From: Perilla frutescens
Lineage: Eukaryota; Streptophyta; Magnoliopsida; Lamiales; Lamiaceae
Reading direction: 5' to 3'
Assembly: GCA_026008535.1 (NCBI GenBank)
Contig: BRKX01000002.1
Span: forward strand, 1,386,501 to 1,450,500
Length of the DNA: 64,000 bases
Under the pieces are notes generated by a model. It was not told the origin of the DNA, made no database searches, and was given only the letters and a program-made list of their open reading frames with translations. The first letter of the stretch is position 1. Every line of letters begins with the position of its first letter. The translations under genes were made by a program, and so were the position numbers. This document shows, piece after piece, positions 1 through 11,800 of this stretch.

Positions 1-246
1 AATATATATATATATATATATATGTTTTTCAGATCATTTGCTCTTTAATTAAAACTTGTAATCAGCAATCAAACGGTGAAGTTTTGATTGTGCTATATTA
101 ATTAATGCATGCATGCTTGAAAATGCTATATATATATATATATATAGCTGCATCATTTGCAGTCATGTATGTGTTCTTGTTCGGATTTATATGTTCATAT
201 CTTAATTATTCCTTTGATCTTAACTTCTTTCCATGGCGATTGATCA

Positions 247-277
<31 letters not shown>

Positions 278-345
278 ACATACATACATACATGCATGCA
301 TACACACACAGATATGTATATATATATATATATATACCGTCCCTT
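1..345. repeat. Microsatellite cluster
   Basis: Several simple repeats lie in 345 bases: (TA)n at the left edge, near 131 and near 318-337, (CT)n at about 251-277, then short CATA and GCAT runs. The open frame through this stretch is low-complexity and is not a gene. Confidence 0.85.
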
Positions 346-389
346 GATGCATATATAACTCTGTTGGTCTAATTAACTAATTAAGAATG

Positions 390-773
390 GAGTTGAAATT
401 TCATGTTACATCATTTCGTGTTTCACTTCGCGTTTTTATCTATTTCGTGTTTTACTTCGCGTTTCATCATTATATTTATGATTTTAATAATATTTATTAT
501 AAATAAAAATAACCATAATCAACATTTATTAACAAAAAATGAATAATAAATAATATAACATAATTTTGAAAAAGTCAACTAATATTGAATTATTAATTAA
601 AAATTTAAAATTAATTATTAAAAAATAATTATAAACCCTAATTGGGTGGTGTTCCTAAAAATAATAATAAAATTAAACTAAATTACATAAAAATAAAATT
701 GAAGAAAAAGAAGTACAAAAAAAAACTCGTAATTTGAAAATGTAACACGAAGTGTAATAGGAAATTCCATTTG
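390..773. mobile_element. Mutator-like MITE, copy A
   Basis: This 384-bp non-coding element is flanked by an exact 9-bp duplication TTAAGAATG at 381-389 and 774-782. Its ends are imperfect inverted repeats (GAGTTGAAATTTC on the left, GGAAATTCCATTTG on the right). The interior has the marks of a family seen many times here: an ATAATCAACATTTATT block and CCCTAATTGGGTGG. A 9-bp duplication with terminal inverted repeats and no coding sequence points to a Mutator-derived MITE. Confidence 0.75.
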
Positions 774-782
774 TTAAGAATG

Positions 783-1630
783 ATCACTTCATTCTTGATT
801 ATTATTCTCCTGTTCAAATCTGCACCAACATAAAATCAAGAATGTTTTTTTATGGGAAAATAATATTTTTTAAATATAATTTAGCAAAAACTAGTAGTTA
901 ATTAATTTGACTAAATATTATAATATTTCAATATTATAAACGATATTTATATTTTATAAATAGTTTAAATTAAATGGTATAAAAAAAACTATGTACTACT
1001 TTTTTCTTGTGTATATCAAATTAAATGGTATAATATCGTAACAATGAGAATTTTAGCACTATTTATAAAACATAAATTGCATTCCTTAAAAATATTCAAG
1101 AAAACATAGGGATAGGGGTGCATGTAATTTGAAATAATTTAATTTTTCCTACACATATATTTAAGTATTGCAATTTTAATTTGGAACAATATACTTTATA
1201 CGTAAGTTGTTCATTTTACATTTTTTTTAAACTAGCTTTATTTATTTTCTTTTCTTATCAAATCTTATGAAATATTGAATTTAATTTTAGATTGATAGAT
1301 ATATCCTATTAAATAAAATTGCACATATTATTATATATGTTTAGCAATTTTAAAAAAATAATTATATAGTTGAATATTATGAAATATTCTCTTTTTATGT
1401 AAAATTATAGTTCCAAGCGGTTGAAAAACCAAGGTTGCAGAACTGACACCGGTCAGATCTCCCTAGGCTTCCCTAAGTTGCCTAGATGTTTATTTTGTAT
1501 CATATATTATCACGCACTGTTATTTATATTACAAATGGTGCATTGAAACACAAGTTGAAATTTGGTATGAGTACTACTCCAAACACATGGATTGATCTTG
1601 GCACAATTCTTTTACGATTCTTGAAATAAA
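783..1630. other. AT-rich intergenic DNA
   Basis: I see no gene or bounded repeat here. It is very AT-rich with scattered homopolymers. The last 80 bases (from about 1550) already belong to the inverted duplication that carries the lectin fragment. Confidence 0.6.
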
Positions 1631-1642
1631 AGTATATGATTA

Positions 1643-1911
1643 ATGCAGGCGAAGCTCAATCAGCCAACGGAGTACATAACTTGGATTCGTGGGCGCTTCA
1701 AATTCGACAGTGTATGTTCAATCACATTTGGAACCAACCATGAAGAATACGGCCCGTTTGGCAAAGTCAATTCCAAAGACAGAATTCTGCTTCAATCTAG
1801 GCTGAGACCACCAATTTCATGGTTTTCATGGCACCGTTCATAATTACTCTCTCAAATCTATTGGAGTTTATTTCAAGCCAAACATGACTTTAGACTTCTC
1901 CCTCAACAACT
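1643..1911 (+). pseudogene. Jacalin-type lectin fragment, frameshifted
   Basis: The translation holds the core of a jacalin-related (mannose-binding) lectin domain. LNQPTEYITWIRGRF is followed by FDSVCSITFGTNHEEYGPFG, matching the beta-strand pattern of the family in which a TSLTF-type strand precedes a YGPFG turn. After FGKV the frame shifts: the bases encoding PKTEFCFNLG are in another frame, and the rest of the domain (SIGVYF, DFSL) is also out of phase down to about 1911. There is no start of the domain and no signal peptide. A reverse-oriented relative lies at 5990-6350 and shares the same frameshift point, so the break predates the duplication. Jacalin assignment is by eye from family motifs. 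Confidence 0.65.
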
Positions 1912-4155
1912 AAGTGTTTAGGAATCTTTAATGGATTCATCATGCCTTTCTCATTTGCTCTTTTAAGCTTGTGATCAACAAATAAACATAAGACTTCTTA
2001 ACTCTCTATGCATATTAACCTCTGAACTTAATTTGATATGATTGCCTAATGCATCTCATCTCCCTTCTTGATCCAATATGTTTGTATCATTTGCAATGTA
2101 TTCCTTCTTTTCATCTTCCTCTATGGCTAGCTAGTAATAAGGCCTCTCAAATTACTGCATTACTAATCTTATTTTCCAATATATATATATATATATGTGT
2201 GTGTATGTATGTATATATTTATTGTAACATTGAAGAAATATTCTAGTCATCTTCAATTCGGAACAACGTTTTAGTTAGTTAGTTTAAGTTTCATTTGAGC
2301 ATCCAAAATTGAATTTAAATTTGGTTGGTTTTAATTTGAAAAATGAAACGATTGTTAATTTGCATAACCCTACTTATACACCTAAGTAAAATGGTATAGG
2401 TTTTAGTGTAATAAATGTATGAACCAACATTTTCTCTTTGTATTTAAGGTTTAATTGTCTTTTTATTAAAAAAATAAAAATAAAAAATTCCCCATTAAAC
2501 TTGTTGATGATAATATTAAGAGGGATTATAACAAAATTACGAAATTAGCTAATTATCTAACAGTAATTTTCAATTCAAATGTCGGATCAACTTTCAGAAA
2601 AATGTAGGCTTGTGTGATGGATTAATTGAGCAGTGATGGAAGCACTGAAGTTGCTGAGGAGAGTGAAGCCGGCTGCCGGAACGAAGAAGGAGGTGGAAGA
2701 GCCGAACTCGTCACAGGAGGATGGATAGAAGTGCAGCCTAATCCAGTGGCGAGATGTAATAATTTTAATACGATGAATGATTAAATGTTTAGAATTAAAA
2801 GTTTGGAAAATAAATATACGTTGTTTGATTATATTTTCAATTTGAATTTGAGGTTGAGATAAAAAAATAATAAGTATATGTATAGTTAGTATGAATTGAT
2901 TTAAATAATGAGTCCGAATGTAATGATATATAAATGATTGGACAGTTTATATATAATTGAAAAAAATGAAAAATGAAATTGAAAGTGTTCTCAGAATTTA
3001 GAATAGTAAAAATGGGCAATTTCCATTTTAACAAATCCTAAGTTATTGTTTTCTTATTGTGCCGATATGAAAATGATAAATGTAAATATTAATTCATTAT
3101 TTCGTGCTGTGTTAATAATTGACAGTCGTAGGACTCAAAGTGACAAAACGAGCCGTACTTTAATTCGTGGGTCAAATCTTAATCTTAATATATATAAAAG
3201 TAAAAAAGTATGTCGTTTATAGTAATGTACATTTTTCCGTCTAAATGTTATTTCCAGAAATGGAAATCTTTATTAACAAATTAAAATATTTATATTGAAT
3301 TAAATAATTAATACTTTAATGTAATATTTTAGTCAATTCATAACACAATAATTTAATCTATTATTAAATGTTATAATTTTATAACTTTTGACACTTTTAG
3401 GGTATGTCTCATTAAAACCTAACATAGTAAAACCCCAATGAGGGAACTTCTGATATAAAAAAAGAGTACTACCCACTTTAAAAAAAAGCGAGTGAAAATA
3501 AATTGATGTTAATTTCGAATGATGTCACATATATTTATATTTCTTTAAATTACATAAAATAAATTTAATATAGAATCATATGCAATAGATAACATCCGTA
3601 AATTATCAATTAACCATAAATACACTGCACATGTATCTATGTAAAAAAAACTTTATTTTTTGATTGAGAAATTAAATATATTTTTAATATCAATTTGTGA
3701 ATGTTGAATTTTCATACTATGAATGTTAAATTGCAAAATAGGACAAATATATTAATTTATTTGAAAATTATATATCCTTATAATTTGTTCAATATACTTC
3801 AATCTTAATTTCTACATATAAATTACTAATTCACATCATCCGATATCAATATTGTGAATATTGATATCACTAGCATGTAACTTAGTTGATATCCCTCCCA
3901 TTTATAAGGGTAAGAGATTTGAGTATAATCCCTCCCCCAACTCAAAAAATATAATGTGAATATTGTTGAACTAAAATAGATATAAAAAATAGCAAAATAC
4001 AATATGCATTTACGAATAGTAATGATTTCATTTTAAAGATTGTAGTGAAACTCTTAAGTCTTAAAGTTTACTTATTTTGTCAAAATATGCTTCACAACTC
4101 ATTATACTTATGGTTAATTGGCTTAAATATAATTAACTATACACGGATTTTGATT
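1912..4155. other. AT-rich intergenic DNA
   Basis: The first 250 bases are 3' flank of the lectin fragment, shared in reverse with 5880-5990. The rest is AT-rich with a (TA)n/(TG)n tract near 2178-2210. The one patch of gene-like base composition is at 2630-2760 and is listed separately. I see no other gene. Confidence 0.55.
2637..2729 (+). other. Short ORF in a local GC-rich island, unknown
   Basis: An ATG opens a 30-codon frame starting MEALKLLRRVKPAAG and ending SSQEDG before a TAG stop. The base composition here (about 2630-2730) is clearly richer in G and C than the AT-rich DNA on both sides, as in a coding exon. I do not recognise the peptide. It could be a first exon or remnant of a decayed gene, or an accident. 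No donor site or continuing exon was convincing. Confidence 0.25.
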
Positions 4156-4163
4156 CTCAACAC

Positions 4164-4734
4164 TAGGGGTGGCAATTCGTGCGTGTCGGGTCGTTAGCAG
4201 GTCGACACGATAATGATACGACACAATAAGGCCAAACGCGAACACGATATGTTAAGGATGTTCTCGACACGAACACGAACACGATCTGTTATGTAGAAAT
4301 ACGGACACGGCACGGACACAAAAAAAACACGATTTATTATCGTGCCGACACGACAGACACGATAAGAACACGAACACGACAACGACAACGACACGGTATA
4401 ATATAACTAATAGTACAAATTAAATTAAAATTATAATTTAAATAAATAAAATTTAATTCAAATAAATAAATTTTAAATTAAATAATTGAGTTTTAACACA
4501 AGTTTTAGATTAAATAAATATGTTAAATTATTGTATATAATTAATATATTTATTTATATATTTATGTATTATTAACGGGTTACACGAATCCGACACGAAC
4601 ACGACATGAAATTTCTGTTTCCTTATCAGGTTGACATGATAAGGACACGAACACAATAAGACTAGACAATAACCCGTTAATTTCGTGCGTGTTCGTGTCA
4701 TGCTATCGTGTCGTGTCAAAAATTGACAGCCCTA
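4164..4734. mobile_element. hAT-like non-autonomous element
   Basis: This 571-bp element begins TAGGGGTGGCAATT and ends AATTGACAGCCCTA, an imperfect inverted repeat. It is flanked by near-identical 8-bp sequences, CTCAACAC at 4156-4163 and TTCAACAC at 4735-4742. An 8-bp duplication fits the hAT superfamily. The interior is crowded with degenerate ACACGA units on both strands, and the middle is AT-rich. There is no transposase, and the open frames across the repeats are artefacts of the ACACGA units. Confidence 0.6.
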
Positions 4735-4742
4735 TTCAACAC

Positions 4743-5515
4743 GAATTTTAAAATGATATACCCAACCCATAACACACTTACATTTTTTATAATTACAATA
4801 TTCATTCGAAATTGGGTGTAATCAAGTCTAGCGTGACCATCGGAAGATAATTTTTTGTTGTAGGGGTATTCATACATAGTTCGTGATATTTAAACTTATT
4901 AATCCATAAACTTCAGATAATTTTATGTTTGATATAATTTTAACGACATAGATGTTAATATTCAAATAATATACATATTGGTTAAAAAGATAATTATTTA
5001 AATATTATTTGTAAGAGAATATATTCATTTGAATTTTACACTCACAAGTAATTATATACGTATAGCATGTAAATCTAGAATATATACTTTTATGTTATCA
5101 TTTACACTATAGTGATGATCAATACATACTAATGATAGACACATTATTAATTCGAAATATAAATGTACTTGTTGATATAATTATATCATATACTGATAAA
5201 AAGTTCATTTTACTCGGATGGTAATTTTTTTCAGATCCATGTACTTTTATGTTTTGTTTCGATATGACTTTATATTTTTTCGTAAGTCATTCTACTTCTA
5301 TATTTCATATAGTATTTAACGTGAAAACATATTTGTTAACTTTTTTTATTATTTTAAATACTGCTTAAGTTATTTAAATAATCTTGTATTTTATTTATTT
5401 TTGCATTTACATACGTAGTGATATATTTAAAATATAAAAACTGAGAACTATTATTGTATAATCTATTAATATTGCATTGATATTTTGAATTTCTTCAATT
5501 TAGAATTTAGTGGCT
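4743..5515. other. AT-rich intergenic DNA
   Basis: No gene or bounded repeat is visible. Confidence 0.6.
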
Positions 5516-5986
5516 ATGTCTATTTTTAAGATGAAAGAGGTAATTCTTTGTCTTGCTCTAGCTCGAGGTCAAAGTATAAAGGTTCCAGTCCTAATTGTAG
5601 GTTCTGTTTTAGGCATAGTGGCATGTCTTGGCCTAGCAGACTGGGCAGTATTGAATCATGAAAAAGGCACAATAGATGAGATCATTGATCCAAACATCAA
5701 GGCTGAGATCAATCAAGAATGTCTGAAACACTACACAGAAACAGCAGTGAAATGCTTGTCTGATGACAGCATTGATCGGCCATCAATGGCAGAAGTTTTG
5801 AGGAATCTCGAGCTCTACCTCCAGCTGCAGACGAGCCAAGATGGCCCGAATGTGGCGGAGAGAGAGAAAGCCCGCGATGCATATGCAATGCGGGCCTTGT
5901 TACTAGCCATAGAGGAAGATGAATCCAAGCAATACAACGCAAATGATGCAGCATTTTCAAACACATTGGATCAAGAAGGAAGTTGA
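5516..5986 (+). pseudogene. Receptor-like kinase C-lobe fragment, chimeric ORF
   Basis: Only the middle of this frame is recognisable. Bases about 5635-5850 encode LADWAVLNHEKGTIDEIIDP, followed by INQECLKHYTETAVKCLSD and DRPSMAEVLRNLELYLQLQ. That is the end of a kinase C-lobe of the CrRLK1L (FERONIA/THESEUS-like) type, with the invariant arginine of subdomain XI in DRPSM. The ATP-binding lobe, catalytic loop and DFG are absent, so it cannot be an active kinase. Upstream lies a hydrophobic stretch (VPVLIVGSVLGIVACLG). The last 30 or so codons, from about 5885, are antisense to the 3' flank of the neighbouring lectin fragment. The open frame is therefore a junction product of two unrelated sequences. 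The first ATG is at 5516. Confidence 0.6.
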
Positions 5987-5989
5987 GAT

Positions 5990-6350
5990 GCATTAGGCAA
6001 TCATATCAAAGTTCAAAGGTTATTTGTTGATCACAAGCTTAAAAGTGCAAATGAGATCCATTAAAGAACCTTAACCACATTGTTGTTGAGAGAGAAGTCT
6101 AAAATCATGTTTGAGAGATAAACTCCAATAGATTTGATAGAGTTGTTATCAGCAGTGCCATAAAATCCACCAAACTGGCGGTTATCTCCTAGCTTGAAGC
6201 AGAATTCTGTCTTTGGACTTGAATCCGCCAAATGGGCTGTATTCTCCATGGTTGGTGCCAAATGTGATTGAACATAAATTATATATTCCGTTGGGTAATT
6301 CTCTGTCTAGGTTCAAGCAGAATTCTGTCTTTGCATCACCTGCATTAGAT
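5990..6350 (-). pseudogene. Jacalin-type lectin fragment, inverted relative
   Basis: Read on the minus strand this encodes CSITFGTNHGEYSPFGG in one frame, then PKTEFCFKLGDNRQFGGFYG and SIKSIGVYLSNMILDFSL in another. It is the C-terminal part of a jacalin-like beta-prism domain broken by a frameshift at the same place as the plus-strand relative at 1643-1911. A second short duplication of the KTEFC segment occurs near 6310-6335. Homology continues on both sides (about 5880-6440 against about 1550-2150 reversed), so the whole block was copied after the gene had decayed. Confidence 0.65.
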
Positions 6351-6448
6351 ACTTCGATTTCAAGAATAGTAAAAGAATTGTGCTAGGACCTCCATGTGTT
6401 TGGAGCATAGTACTTATACCAAAATTCAAATTGTGTTTCAATACAACA

Positions 6449-6516
6449 TTAATGATATAATTAACAGTGTGTGATAATATATATCATTAATGATATAATT
6501 AACAGTGTGTGATAAT
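6449..6516. repeat. Short tandem duplication
   Basis: The sequence ATCATTAATGATATAATTAA followed by CAGTGTGTGATAAT is present almost exactly twice in a row, about 36 bases apart. No function is apparent. Confidence 0.5.
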
Positions 6517-6658
6517 AGTATAGATAACGCGTGTTGCACGCAGTTATTATGATTTTATTAAATAATGATATAATATGTATAATTAACAGTTATAAAGTAT
6601 ATTATAATTATGAAATATCAAATTTAAAATAAGATAATATTAACCATATTAAAATAAA

Positions 6659-7225
6659 GTGTAATTGTCGATTCAGAACTTAAAAGATGGATAATCCATC
6701 AATTCAGGACCTAAGAAATGAAAACTCTTAATCCAGGACCTAAAAGATGAAAATTGTTAATCTAGGACTTCAAAAATCATGAATTTTGATTTATTTTTAT
6801 TTTTTAATTAATTTTATATTAATTTTCTATGAAAATTAATATTAGCCATATTAAAATAAAGGAGAATTGTTGATTAAGGACCTAAAAGATAGCTAATCTA
6901 TACATAAATCCTATATACCTAAAGGATAAAAACTCTTAATCCAGGACCTAAAAAATTAAATTTGTTAATCCACGACCTCAAAAATTATGAATTTTGATCT
7001 CTTTTTTATTTTTTAATTAATTTTATATTAATTTTGAATGAAAATTCTTCTATTAATTATTTATTAAATCTAATAAAGAAATTGTTAAAATAAAAAAAAA
7101 ATCATGATTTTTGAGATTCTGAATTGATAATTTTCATCTTTTGGATTCTGAATTGAGAGTTTTTATTTTACAGGTCCTAAATCAATAGATTACCCATCTT
7201 TCAGCTACTGAATTAATAATTCTTT
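6659..7225. mobile_element. Long inverted-repeat MITE, 9-bp target duplication
   Basis: This 567-bp element is flanked by TAAAATAAA at 6650-6658 and 7226-7234. Its two halves are inverted copies of a phrase resembling GGACCTAAAAGATGGATAATC, repeated at several places inside, and the tips pair imperfectly (ATTGTCGATTCAG against ATTATTAATTCAG). No coding sequence is present. The 9-bp flank suggests a Mutator-like fold-back element, but the flank is low-complexity, so the exact edges are uncertain. Confidence 0.55.
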
Positions 7226-7576
7226 TAAAATAAATTATTTGATATAAAATATAGTTCTTTATGACAACCATATTATAATTTAATGGACATCTCATTTTAT
7301 TACTAAATAGAAATTTGATGTTGTCTTTGGATGTGGTTTTATTCGATAAGGCTTTGGATAAACCGTAGTATCTACTTTGATTTTATATTATTTGGTACAT
7401 AAAGATACAAATTAGTGAAATAGTTAACTGAAATTTTAAAATTGAATAAAATAGAGTAAAAAATACCTTAAGCTTCAATGCTAATACACACACTAAACAT
7501 ACAGCTTCAATGTTAATACACACACTAAACATACATTTATATTTTTTGAAATTTTAAATATCATTATAGTTTATTG

Positions 7577-7588
7577 CACTACAAGAAA
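7577..7588. mobile_element. CACTA-type terminus (one end only)
   Basis: CACTACAAGAAA is the usual tip of plant CACTA (En/Spm) elements. It is followed by GC-richer short motifs around CCTGCGGGC and CCTTCGGGC, as in subterminal repeats. No matching TTTCTTGTAGTG end is seen in the next kilobase, so this is a truncated end or a chance match. Confidence 0.35.
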
Positions 7589-7699
7589 TATTAGGATTTC
7601 CTGCGGGCAATTCCCCTCGGAATAGTTGACTTTTCTACAAGAATTTGGAGATTCCTTCGGGCGTTCATGTGTGCACGGTGATAATTTTATCATCCGTCT

Positions 7700-8808
7700 A
7701 TAGAAGTGAAATAAAAGAATTGACAATAATAAATAATTTTAAAATTGATGAGTTAGCTTTTTTCATCGGTTGTTTTATCAATGAGTGTACAAAATAAAGA
7801 ATGAATAAAATAGTACATCCCTCTTAATTAATTTATTTTGGATTTAATTATTATGAAAAAGTACAATTAACGTAATTAAAAAAAAATATTATATGTCCAA
7901 GTTTAGCAACTAAAATCTACATTCTTATTATATCATGTTGTACATGGTATTATAAAATTATTATTAGACTATAACACAATATTCTAAATTAAATGTTCCC
8001 CTAATATATAATTAAAATAGTAATTGAAAAAAAAATTAATAGTATTTAAAAGTGAAATATTTCTGGATAAACCACTTTAATAGGGCCCATATTGTTTGGC
8101 CCCTGGAGTTTAGTAGGAAAGATAAACTGTGAGTCTCAGTGCATAGTTGTCAAGAACTTGCATGTCGAACTACAAATTCAATCTAAATTGTTATTAACAG
8201 GACTGAAACCTTTATACTTTGACCTCGAGTTAGAGCAAGACAAATAATTAACTTAGCGATGCTTCTAACCTCGATGTCTACAATTTTGGTCTAATTTGAT
8301 GGTTTTCAAAAATATAAAACCCTTAAACACATTGCTTAATTTCTTTCCCACACCAATAATTATAAACTATTTACCCTCCATATTTACATAATTAAAATAT
8401 TAATTCGACATATCAATGGCACATTAAATTGCGTGGTCAAAACTTCATTGAAATATAATTAAGTATGTTATAAAAAAATATCAAGAAATCCAAGTTTCAT
8501 GAAAAATAAATTTAAAAAATTCCAAGTTGAATTTAATTGGAAGATGAAATGTCATTTCCTTGTATGATTAGTTGCCAAGAAAACAAGAATAGGAAAAGAC
8601 TTCAATAGTCGTTTTAAATGCTATTGAAATTAATATTATTCTCTCTCTTGTAATTAACATTAATATTACAACTATATATATTAATTACTTCAAGCATTAA
8701 ATTGATTAAAATTCTCAGAGTGAGCCTTCGGATAACCGGTTGAGATCCCATATCACACTTTTTTTTTATTAAATTTATTATTTTAAATATTACTAATTAT
8801 TCTAAAAG

Positions 8809-8843
<35 letters not shown>

Positions 8844-9270
8844 ATAATCGACATTGGTCAACCATAATATTCAATTACAGTACTAACTAAAATGAGAAGT
8901 AAATGCTGAGTAATAATTACAGGAAAAATCAATCCTAATTAAGAATTGTAAAATTATAAAAAATAATTAAAATATAAAATTAAACTAAAGCACACAAAAT
9001 TAAAATTAAAAAATATATAAAATTAAACTAAAATACATATTGAGGATCTCAAGTATTAGATCACAGTTACTAGTCTTCTTTATCCAAAAAAAAAAGGACT
9101 GGATGAAAAATATTGAACCAATTAAATTATCAAATCTTTTTTTATGTCAAAGTTACCAATTCTTGAGTTAGACCAATAGAGTTATGCATCGCGTGTGACA
9201 AAATTTTGAAAAGATAAAAAACTAATTATTTAATAATCATCCTAATTAATATTCATCAATATAATGTAAG
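7700..9270. other. AT-rich intergenic DNA with (TA)n
   Basis: There is no gene. A (TA)n tract of about 30 bases lies at 8811-8840. Stretches near 8730-9060 resemble decayed copies of the 9-bp-TSD MITE family (GAGATCCC on the left, GAGGATCTCAAG on the right), but edges are not clear. Confidence 0.5.
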
Positions 9271-9276
9271 TTATAA

Positions 9277-9568
9277 CTAGTTTAACACCCACGCATTGTG
9301 TGGCAGTATAAAACAACCTTATTTTTTGAGCAATAAGAATTAATATGTGAAATCTTATTTGAGAAATCTTTGTAATGATCATGTGCAAGCTATTTAAGTT
9401 TTCGAATTAAACTGCATAAAATAATATTTTATGCTTTGCTAATTAAAGTCAATATTTCAATCAATTGAAGAGTGTAAATATTTATTTTTATTTTAATAAT
9501 TTGGCAATTTTAGAGGGAAATTCCTTCTCAAAAATTGTGCACTACTTTGTTTTTATATATAGTATAGA
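9277..9568 (-). mobile_element. Short non-autonomous Helitron
   Basis: On the minus strand this 292-bp sequence starts TCTATACTATATATAAAAAC and ends with CTAG, preceded by a small hairpin (CCACACAATGCGTGG) and GTGTTAAA. It lies between a host A and a host T, the classic Helitron target, with no duplication. The 5' tip resembles other Helitron-like tips in this window near 34271, 34811 and 63492. It contains no helicase or other coding sequence. Confidence 0.6.
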
Positions 9569-9825
9569 TTACAAAACAATCAACTGTTAATCAAAAATAA
9601 AAATTAAATACTGAAAAATAATTATAAATTTTAATTGGGTAAACTCAACCATTATAAATCAATTATTTAAAAAAAAATTGTACAATCAAATTAAAGTATA
9701 TGAAATTAAAATTAAAAAAACAAATATAAAAATTTAAAATTAGATTAAAATATAAAAAGTAAAATAGAGGTTCTCAGATGTTGAGTGATTACGGATCCCC
9801 CTCATCAAAAACACATGAAAAATTC

Positions 9826-10202
9826 AAATAGAGATCCTCTAGTCCCAACTTTGTGTGTCAACCGAGTACCAACATTAAAATTATAAATTGTTTATAAGGT
9901 TCTTTTGTAAAAATAAATTTTATTATATTATAACTAGTCATAATTAACATTTATTGCTAAAAATTGAAATTTTAAAAATTACATACCTTAAGTTTGGAAA
10001 AATCAACCTCAAAAATCAATTATATTAACTAAAAACATAATTATAAACCCTAATTGGGTGGAATAAACCCCGAATAAAATTGTAAAATTCTACTAAACCT
10101 AAAGAAATTAAAATTGAAGAAAAAAAAGAAAAAAAAACGTAATAATTTTGAGGGTTAGTACACGGTTGACACACATAAATTGGAACTAGAGGATCTCAAG
10201 TG
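9826..10202. mobile_element. Mutator-like MITE, copy B
   Basis: This 377-bp copy is flanked by an exact 9-bp duplication GAAAAATTC at 9817-9825 and 10203-10211. Its terminal inverted repeats extend about 35 bp: GAGATCCTCTAGTCCCAACT with TGTGTGTCAAC on the left, mirrored by GTTGACACACA and GAACTAGAGGATCTC on the right. It is the best-preserved member of the family and a good reference for its ends. It contains no coding sequence. Confidence 0.85.
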
Positions 10203-10364
10203 GAAAAATTCTTAACTCAATTAAAGTGACAAATCTTTTTCTTTTTCTTTTTTGATTAATTGCAATTTTAATCCTCACATCCAATCAAATTCGTAGTTTA
10301 TCGATAAGCCTGCAAATAAAAAACTAAAAAATTAAAAATCAATAAAAAAATATTTTTCATACTA

Positions 10365-10374
10365 TAAAAAAAAA
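10365..10374 (-). terminator. Pol III terminator T-run
   Basis: A run of nine A on the plus strand gives a T-run on the minus strand directly downstream of the tRNA-Ser gene, the normal RNA polymerase III stop signal. Confidence 0.7.
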
Positions 10375-10376
10375 TT

Positions 10377-10458
10377 CGTCGCCTGAGAGATTCGAACTCT
10401 CGCGGGGAAACCCCATGTACTTAGCAGGCACACGCCTTAACCACTCGGCCAAAGCGAC
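10377..10458 (-). tRNA. tRNA-Ser (anticodon GCU)
   Basis: The minus strand folds as a class II tRNA. The acceptor GTCGCTT pairs with AGGCGAC. The anticodon stem TGTGC/GTACA closes the loop CTGCTAA, giving anticodon GCU. A long variable arm with GGGG/CCCC follows, and the T arm is GAGAG-TTCGAAT-CTCTC. The long variable arm and G discriminator base are serine features. There is no intron and CCA is not encoded, as usual for nuclear plant tRNAs. All stems are intact, so it is probably functional. Confidence 0.95.
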
Positions 10459-10799
10459 TACTTGTTTTTCATATTTCATAATTTTTTATTTATTTGTGCT
10501 AATAAAATTGACACGTACTAAATAATAATCACATAATTAATAATACATAAATGATAAATTAACATGATCTATAATCATTAATCACCATGTATTTTAAGAT
10601 TTTAAAACATTGATTAAATCTTTCATGATTTAATTAGATTTCATTAAATCAAGGTTGAACTAAACCTCTCGAAGCGCCATCAAATTATACACACAACATG
10701 CATGAAAAATCTTATCCATGACATAATTAGAAACTACTTCTCTGATTTACATGTCTTTTGAGTTTTGTCTCCGCATCGCCTTTGCCCCTATAGTTTTAA

Positions 10800-11162
10800 A
10801 TGAGTCGGAGCTACTCGGATCTTGATTCGATAAAAGTTTGTTTGAACTCGTTTAGTGAAATTTCACGTAGGCTTAATTAAGCTCATGAACCTCGATAGCG
10901 GTGAGCATTCAGTCTATTTCGATTCGAAAATTCTAAAACCGAATACACTGAATTGGGGGCGGAAACCGAACTGAAGAAATCGAATAAAATTCGATCCGAT
11001 CCGGTTCGGTTTCCCAATTTTGTTAATATCATATTTATTTAGTAATATGATTTTCCTATGTACAACTCCCCCTTCTAAGATTTTACAATTGATGTTTAAC
11101 ATTAAAAAACGAAAACAACATAACTGAAGTCTCATTTGGTCAAACTCCCAAAAACTTAGAAT

Positions 11163-11199
<37 letters not shown>

Positions 11200-11800
11200 C
11201 AACTAAATAAAGAAGTTCAGTCTATTCGGTCTGTTCAATCGATTTTCTCCTGGATCGGACCGCCCCAATTTGTTTTAAAAAGGGACCGATTTAGATCGAA
11301 AAATCTTATAGAACCAAACCTAATAGACTAATGTGTTCGGTTCTGTTCGATTGTAGATCAAACTGAACTTGGCACTTATGTAAATTTAAGCTCCTTTAGA
11401 GATATATATATATATATATATATTTAAAAGTGTAAGTGAGTCGGACCTACTTGTGAGCTACTCGAGATTGATGAAAACTCAAAATCGACTCAAAGCCTGT
11501 CTCGTTGAGCTCGAGTTCGAACTACTCACGTAACTACCGAGCTCGAGCTCCATAATAATGAGCTCAACAAGCTTGCGAGCCTAATCAAGCTCTAAAGCAA
11601 TTACAATTTTACCCTTAATAATTCAATTATTTACATATATATCATTAATAATTAAATTATTTTTATTTAAAACCAAATAAATATAATATTTTTATCTAAA
11701 ATTTATACATAATCGAGTTAGGACGATCTTGAGCTCGAAACTTTGAGTTTTCACTCGAGGCTAATATTCAACTCGACTCGATTACAAGCCTAGATGTAAT
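10800..11800. repeat. Degenerate repeats with CTCGAG/GAGCTC motifs
   Basis: The outer parts (10800-10890 and 11430-11790) carry many copies of GAGCTCGAG-like words in both directions. Between them lies a second repeat (about 10890-11400) built from TTCGGTTC-like words, interrupted by (TA)n at 11167-11198. It looks like one decayed inverted-repeat element inserted in another. I cannot fix the ends or find coding sequence. Confidence 0.4.

Noticed and set aside
7577..8100. A complete CACTA element at 7577
   Set aside because: No opposite TTTCTTGTAGTG end, subterminal array or target duplication could be found.
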